8,203 nucleotides of DNA from JAVBKX01 sp031553835 (lineage in GTDB: Bacteria > Bacteroidota > Bacteroidia > Bacteroidales > Azobacteroidaceae): contig JAVBKX010000059.1 of NCBI GenBank assembly GCA_031553835.1, positions 1 through 8,203 on the forward strand, given 5' to 3'. How positions within the stretch are numbered: position 1 is the first letter of the stretch; every line of letters begins with the position of its first letter. Positions 5,685 to 8,203 of this stretch are shown piece after piece. Position numbers and translations under genes: made by a program. The notes beneath the pieces were generated by a model, which had not been told where the DNA came from, made no database searches, and saw only the letters and a program-made list of their open reading frames with translations.

Positions 5685-7250
5685 ATGAATAGTAAAAACA
5701 AAAATATTTTAGAACTTTTCCTGAAACAATTGAAGGTAAAGTATACACATGAGTATGCAGACAAACTCTACAGAGAGCATCCGTATAAGGATTCATTAAA
5801 GGGGATGGCAGATATGTTGTCGGATTATCAGCTTGAAACAATGGGAATCAAAATGAACGATAAGAATGAAATCCAGTCTTTAACAGTTCCTTTTATGGCG
5901 ATAGTCGACGAGAGGCTTGTTTTAATACACAGGCAGACAAATGAATATATATATTGTATCTGGCGAGAGATGGAATTTGAAATTTCCGTTGTCGACTTTA
6001 AACTGATGTGGGATGGAATAGCTCTTTTAGCAGAAAAGACAGAAAAGACAGTTGAGCCGACCTATAAAGAACATTACATAAAACAGTTATACCGAACTTT
6101 TCAAAAAAAAGCATTGACCGCTTGTATTCTACTGCTGGCTTTGATTGGATTTGTGACTAATTGCACCTATACACATCCGGGTTTATGGTTATTGCTCCTT
6201 GTTAATCTTGCAGGAGGATATATAGGATACCTGATTATTCAAAAAGAATTATCTATTCACAACAAACATGCAGATAAAATATGCTCGTTATTTAAAAAAG
6301 GAGGTTGCAACAATGTATTGAATTCCCCGGCTGCGAAATTTATGGGGATTATCGGATGGAGTGAAGTGGGATTTGGTTATTTTATTTCCAACCTGTTGAT
6401 TATCATTTTGTTTCCAAAATTGCTACCATATCTCGCTTTAATCAACATATGTGCCTTACCTTACAGCTTTTGGAGCATCTGGTATCAGAAATTCAGGGCC
6501 AAGCAATGGTGCCCGCTTTGTTTGATCGTACAACTGGTTTTGTGGATGGTTTTGATCATCAATCTGATATTTCATTTTATATCCATCCCCCCATTTACCG
6601 GGATTCCGCTTTTTCTTACCGGAATTATTTATTTGCTACCATTCCTATTAATAAGCTTGAGTTTACCAATACTTAGTCCGGCAAAACAATCCCACTATAC
6701 ACTGGAGACAATAAATGAATTGAAAATGAAACCCGAAGTTTTCAAAGCCTTGCTGAAACAACAAGCCCATTATGATGTAAGTTTACATACATCACAAATA
6801 ATTTGGGGCAATAAGGAAGCGAATTTATTGATCTCCGTTCTGACAAATCCGCATTGTGGTCCTTGTGCAGCAATGCATCGATACCTGGAGAATTTATTGA
6901 AAAAAGCGGAAAATAAAATCTGTATACAATATATATTCTGCTCATTTGACGAGAACTTGGACTCCTGCCGATTTCTGACAGCAGTTTATTTATCCGACAT
7001 GGATGAGAAGAAAAAAAAAGAAATTTATAACAAATGGTTTGAATATGGGAAATACAACAAGGAAGAGTTTTTCGCACAATATGGATTGAGCATACACAAT
7101 TCCACTGTAGACACAGAAATCAATAAGCACATAGAATGGAAAACAAAGGCTGATCTGCACGATACTCCTACCATTCTTATCAATGGATACGAACTTCCTT
7201 ATCATTACAGGATAGAAGATATCGCATACTTTACCGGTTTAAAAATTTAA
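5685..7250 (+). CDS. C39-like / VKOR / thioredoxin fusion, disulfide-forming membrane protein
   Basis: This 521-aa inner-membrane protein has three parts. Residues 1-125 follow the pattern of a C39 peptidase domain (D36-S-L-K-G, L50 to G54, V68-P-F, W109-D-G-I-A-L-L-A-E, E124-P), but the catalytic Cys region near the start has none and the His after the P-F strand is missing, so this is a protease-dead, probably peptide-binding domain. Residues about 143-330 hold hydrophobic helices with the VKOR pattern: C200-x7-C208 as the loop pair and C276-P-L-C279 as the quinone-side active site. Residues about 365-521 form a thioredoxin-like domain with C391-G-P-C394 and the cis-proline loop T494-P-T. 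Known bacterial VKOR-Trx fusions oxidise a periplasmic thioredoxin domain that makes disulfides in exported proteins. The substrate inferred here is the 12-Cys product of the next gene, 87 bp downstream. The start at 5685 follows the previous stop by 18 bp. Confidence 0.85.
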   Translation: MNSKNKNILELFLKQLKVKYTHEYADKLYREHPYKDSLKGMADMLSDYQLETMGIKMNDKNEIQSLTVPFMAIVDERLVLIHRQTNEYIYCIWREMEFEISVVDFKLMWDGIALLAEKTEKTVEPTYKEHYIKQLYRTFQKKALTACILLLALIGFVTNCTYTHPGLWLLLLVNLAGGYIGYLIIQKELSIHNKHADKICSLFKKGGCNNVLNSPAAKFMGIIGWSEVGFGYFISNLLIIILFPKLLPYLALINICALPYSFWSIWYQKFRAKQWCPLCLIVQLVLWMVLIINLIFHFISIPPFTGIPLFLTGIIYLLPFLLISLSLPILSPAKQSHYTLETINELKMKPEVFKALLKQQAHYDVSLHTSQIIWGNKEANLLISVLTNPHCGPCAAMHRYLENLLKKAENKICIQYIFCSFDENLDSCRFLTAVYLSDMDEKKKKEIYNKWFEYGKYNKEEFFAQYGLSIHNSTVDTEINKHIEWKTKADLHDTPTILINGYELPYHYRIEDIAYFTGLKI

Positions 7251-7260
7251 GATAAAAAAT

Positions 7261-7289
7261 CGCTTTTGTTAAGTTGTAGGGCAAAAGTG
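7261..7289 (+). promoter_or_regulatory. Small hairpin in the gap before the 201-aa gene
   Basis: CGCTTTTG (7261-7268) pairs with CAAAAGTG (7282-7289), giving 8 bp including one G-U, across a 13-nt loop, just after the VKOR stop. There is no T-tract, so it is not a clear terminator. In an operon whose other gaps are 14-21 bp, an 87-bp gap with a hairpin could mark an mRNA-processing or stability site, allowing more of the downstream product. No consensus -7 promoter was found here. Confidence 0.3.
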
Positions 7290-7337
7290 AATCGCAGCTG
7301 CAAATAATCTACAGCACAAATTAAACAATTAAAAACA

Positions 7338-7943
7338 ATGAGTAACTTGAAAGATTTAAAATTAAAAGATGTGGAGGTATTGAATGACATTACACTGATG
7401 TCCTCCAGTTCAAATGGAGATGGTGGCGATGATGGATCAGGCATTGAAGTCACACTTCCTGAAGTAGTGATAACACCGGACAAGGGGTCTGGATCAGGAT
7501 CGGGCAAAGGATCGGGGTCGGGTGCAGGAACTGGAACTGGCGGTTCAACTTCTGGTTCTGGGGGTAATTCGGCTGCGACTTGTACTAAATGTGGAACGCC
7601 ATATAATACCTTAGGGTTATGCCCATACTGTGATTTGGGATCAGGTTCAGGATATAACGTTCAAGAAGGACGTTGGGATAATCAAAAAATGCAATGTGGC
7701 AATTTATCAATTGGAGCAAAGTGTAGTTATTTGAGAGATGGAAAAATAGTAAATGGAACATGTAAAGAAGTTTTTTGGCCAGGAGAAAAAATGTGTACAG
7801 ACAAGACGGAAAAGACCGAAGTATGTATGGGAAAAACTAGAGGTGTTGCTTGCGGATACATGTACGGAGGAAAACATTATCGTGGATTCTGTGGTGGCAG
7901 TCTTTTGGGGGAATTACATTGCTCCGAATATGGTGCTGTATAA
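7338..7943 (+). CDS. Cys-rich, leader-bearing putative precursor protein (substrate of the operon)
   Basis: This 201-aa protein has no Sec signal and no recognised family. Residues 1-21 form an acidic/basic amphipathic helix of leader type, then Ser/Asn/Gly/Asp (22-35) including G29-G30, a possible but non-canonical double-glycine cleavage site. V38-T-L-P-E-V-V-I-T-P (38-47) resembles an L-P-E-V-V-V-T motif common in Bacteroidota secreted proteins. Residues 49-80 are a Gly/Ser/Thr linker, a plausible O-glycosylation target. C82-x2-C85-x9-C95-x2-C98 is a zinc-ribbon-like knuckle. Two repeats follow: C120-x8-C129-x12-C142-x10-C153 and C163-x8-C172-x12-C185-x9-C195. Twelve cysteines, all paired by pattern, suit the VKOR-thioredoxin protein upstream. 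The A-rich region before the ATG is typical for Bacteroidota. The codons here look plainer and more Gly/Ser-biased than in the neighbouring genes. Candidate roles are a secreted antibacterial or adhesive polypeptide. The precursor role is inferred from architecture and context; nothing shows activity. Confidence 0.65.
   Translation: MSNLKDLKLKDVEVLNDITLMSSSSNGDGGDDGSGIEVTLPEVVITPDKGSGSGSGKGSGSGAGTGTGGSTSGSGGNSAATCTKCGTPYNTLGLCPYCDLGSGSGYNVQEGRWDNQKMQCGNLSIGAKCSYLRDGKIVNGTCKEVFWPGEKMCTDKTEKTEVCMGKTRGVACGYMYGGKHYRGFCGGSLLGELHCSEYGAV
7485..7565 (+). repeat. Low-complexity Gly-Ser/Thr coding repeat
   Basis: About 27 codons are nearly all GGN alternating with TCN or ACN, coding a flexible linker with some Lys and Ala. 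A short second patch (G-S-G-S-G, residues 101-105) follows the four-Cys knuckle. Slippage could change its length between strains. It separates the leader-like part from the Cys-rich part. Confidence 0.8.
7695..7922 (+). repeat. Tandem four-Cys protein repeat (two units)
   Basis: Unit 1 (7695-7796) and unit 2 (7824-7922) encode the same cysteine spacing, x8-x12-x10 and x8-x12-x9. They share further residues: a basic residue or small side chain before the second Cys, a Tyr just after it, a central G-K, and a Gly two residues before the third Cys. The units differ greatly in sequence, so the duplication is old and the cysteine frame is what has been kept. Confidence 0.75.
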
Positions 7944-7981
7944 AGAAATATAAAAACAGCACAAGGAATTTTCAACTTTCT

Positions 7982-8029
7982 GACTAGCTCTATAAATCGA
8001 CAACGGTTATTTAGGGTTAGTCTTTTTTT
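7982..8029 (+). terminator. Candidate intrinsic terminator after the 201-aa gene
   Basis: GACTAGCTCTA (7982-7992) pairs with TAGGGTTAGTC (8012-8022) over 11 bp with two G-U pairs. The loop is 19 nt, and seven T residues follow at once (8023-8029). It lies about 40 bp past the stop at 7943 and would end the five-gene plus-strand operon. The long loop makes it a weaker candidate. Confidence 0.45.
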
Positions 8030-8162
8030 CTCTCACTCTAAGATACAATACATCTAAAAACTCTATCTTTCCTCTATAATTTAATATAGTCCGAATGGGG
8101 CTATACAGCTGTAATCGTTTATTTAGCATCCATTGGTCAAAAGAATACCCATCCCACTTCAT
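8007..8162 (-). pseudogene. 51-codon minus-strand ORF, possible gene remnant or small protein
   Basis: From the ATG at 8162 to TAA at 8007-8009 the minus strand encodes 51 residues with protein-like composition: an aromatic-rich opening (K2-W-D-G-Y-S-F-D-Q-W), then a basic, leucine-rich helix-forming stretch. An in-frame stop at 8184-8186 lies seven codons upstream of the ATG. I do not recognise a family. It runs convergent to the Cys-rich gene, and its 3' end overlaps the candidate terminator, so either this frame or the terminator call may be coincidence. It may be a decayed end of a gene lying to the right of the window. Confidence 0.25.
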
Positions 8163-8203
8163 TTTAAGGGGTAAGCCAAGTTGTTAAAATACAGACTTTC
8201 CTC

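Noticed and set aside
7247..7507. Minus-strand 86-codon frame over the start of the Cys-rich gene
   Set aside because: Its Pro/Asp/Ser repeats are the antisense reading of the Gly-Ser linker.
7753..7953. Plus-strand 66-codon frame overlapping the end of the Cys-rich gene
   Set aside because: Out-of-frame shadow; the main frame carries the ordered cysteine repeats.

Overview
The window looks like chromosomal DNA of a gut-type Bacteroidota (Bacteroides, Phocaeicola or Parabacteroides grade). The grounds are the AT-rich sequence with A-rich ribosome-binding regions, a textbook Bacteroides promoter (TTTG-N19-TAnnTTTG), an RteC-like protein and Bacteroidota-type glycosyltransferases. No rRNA, tRNA, CRISPR array or intact insertion sequence was seen. 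All assignments come from reading motifs by eye; no database search was run.

Left part, minus strand. An RteC-like regulator-type gene (274-891) stands alone. After a gene-free AT-rich gap comes a compact three-gene operon (2489 down to 1262). It encodes a one-TM coiled-coil holin-like protein, a T7-lysozyme-type amidase with all its zinc ligands, and a lipoprotein that also has a C-terminal membrane anchor, which is the topology of a phage unimolecular spanin. Together they read as a phage-derived lysis cassette.

Centre. The divergent intergenic region (about 2490-2844) is far more GC-rich than its surroundings. It carries degenerate tandem repeats, a 17-bp hairpin with a 5-nt loop, and a doubtful 44-codon ORF. 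A strong promoter with an internal inverted repeat faces right.

Right part, plus strand. Five genes lie in one direction (2845-7943): a DXD glycosyltransferase-like protein with a PqqD-like C-terminal domain; two paralogous GT32-type glycosyltransferases; a membrane protein joining a cysteine-less C39-like domain, a VKOR-type disulfide-forming domain and a thioredoxin-like CGPC domain; and a 201-aa protein with an amphipathic leader-like N-terminus, a Gly/Ser/Thr linker, a four-Cys knuckle and two four-Cys repeats. A candidate terminator follows.

Taken together, the right-hand operon looks like a maturation system for a secreted, disulfide-bonded and probably glycosylated polypeptide, similar in logic to Gram-positive glycocin clusters but built from Bacteroidota parts. 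The last gene would be the substrate, the PqqD-like and C39-like domains would read its leader, the three transferases would add sugars and the VKOR-thioredoxin protein would oxidise its cysteines. No exporter or active leader protease lies in the window. The functional link is inference from gene order and domains.
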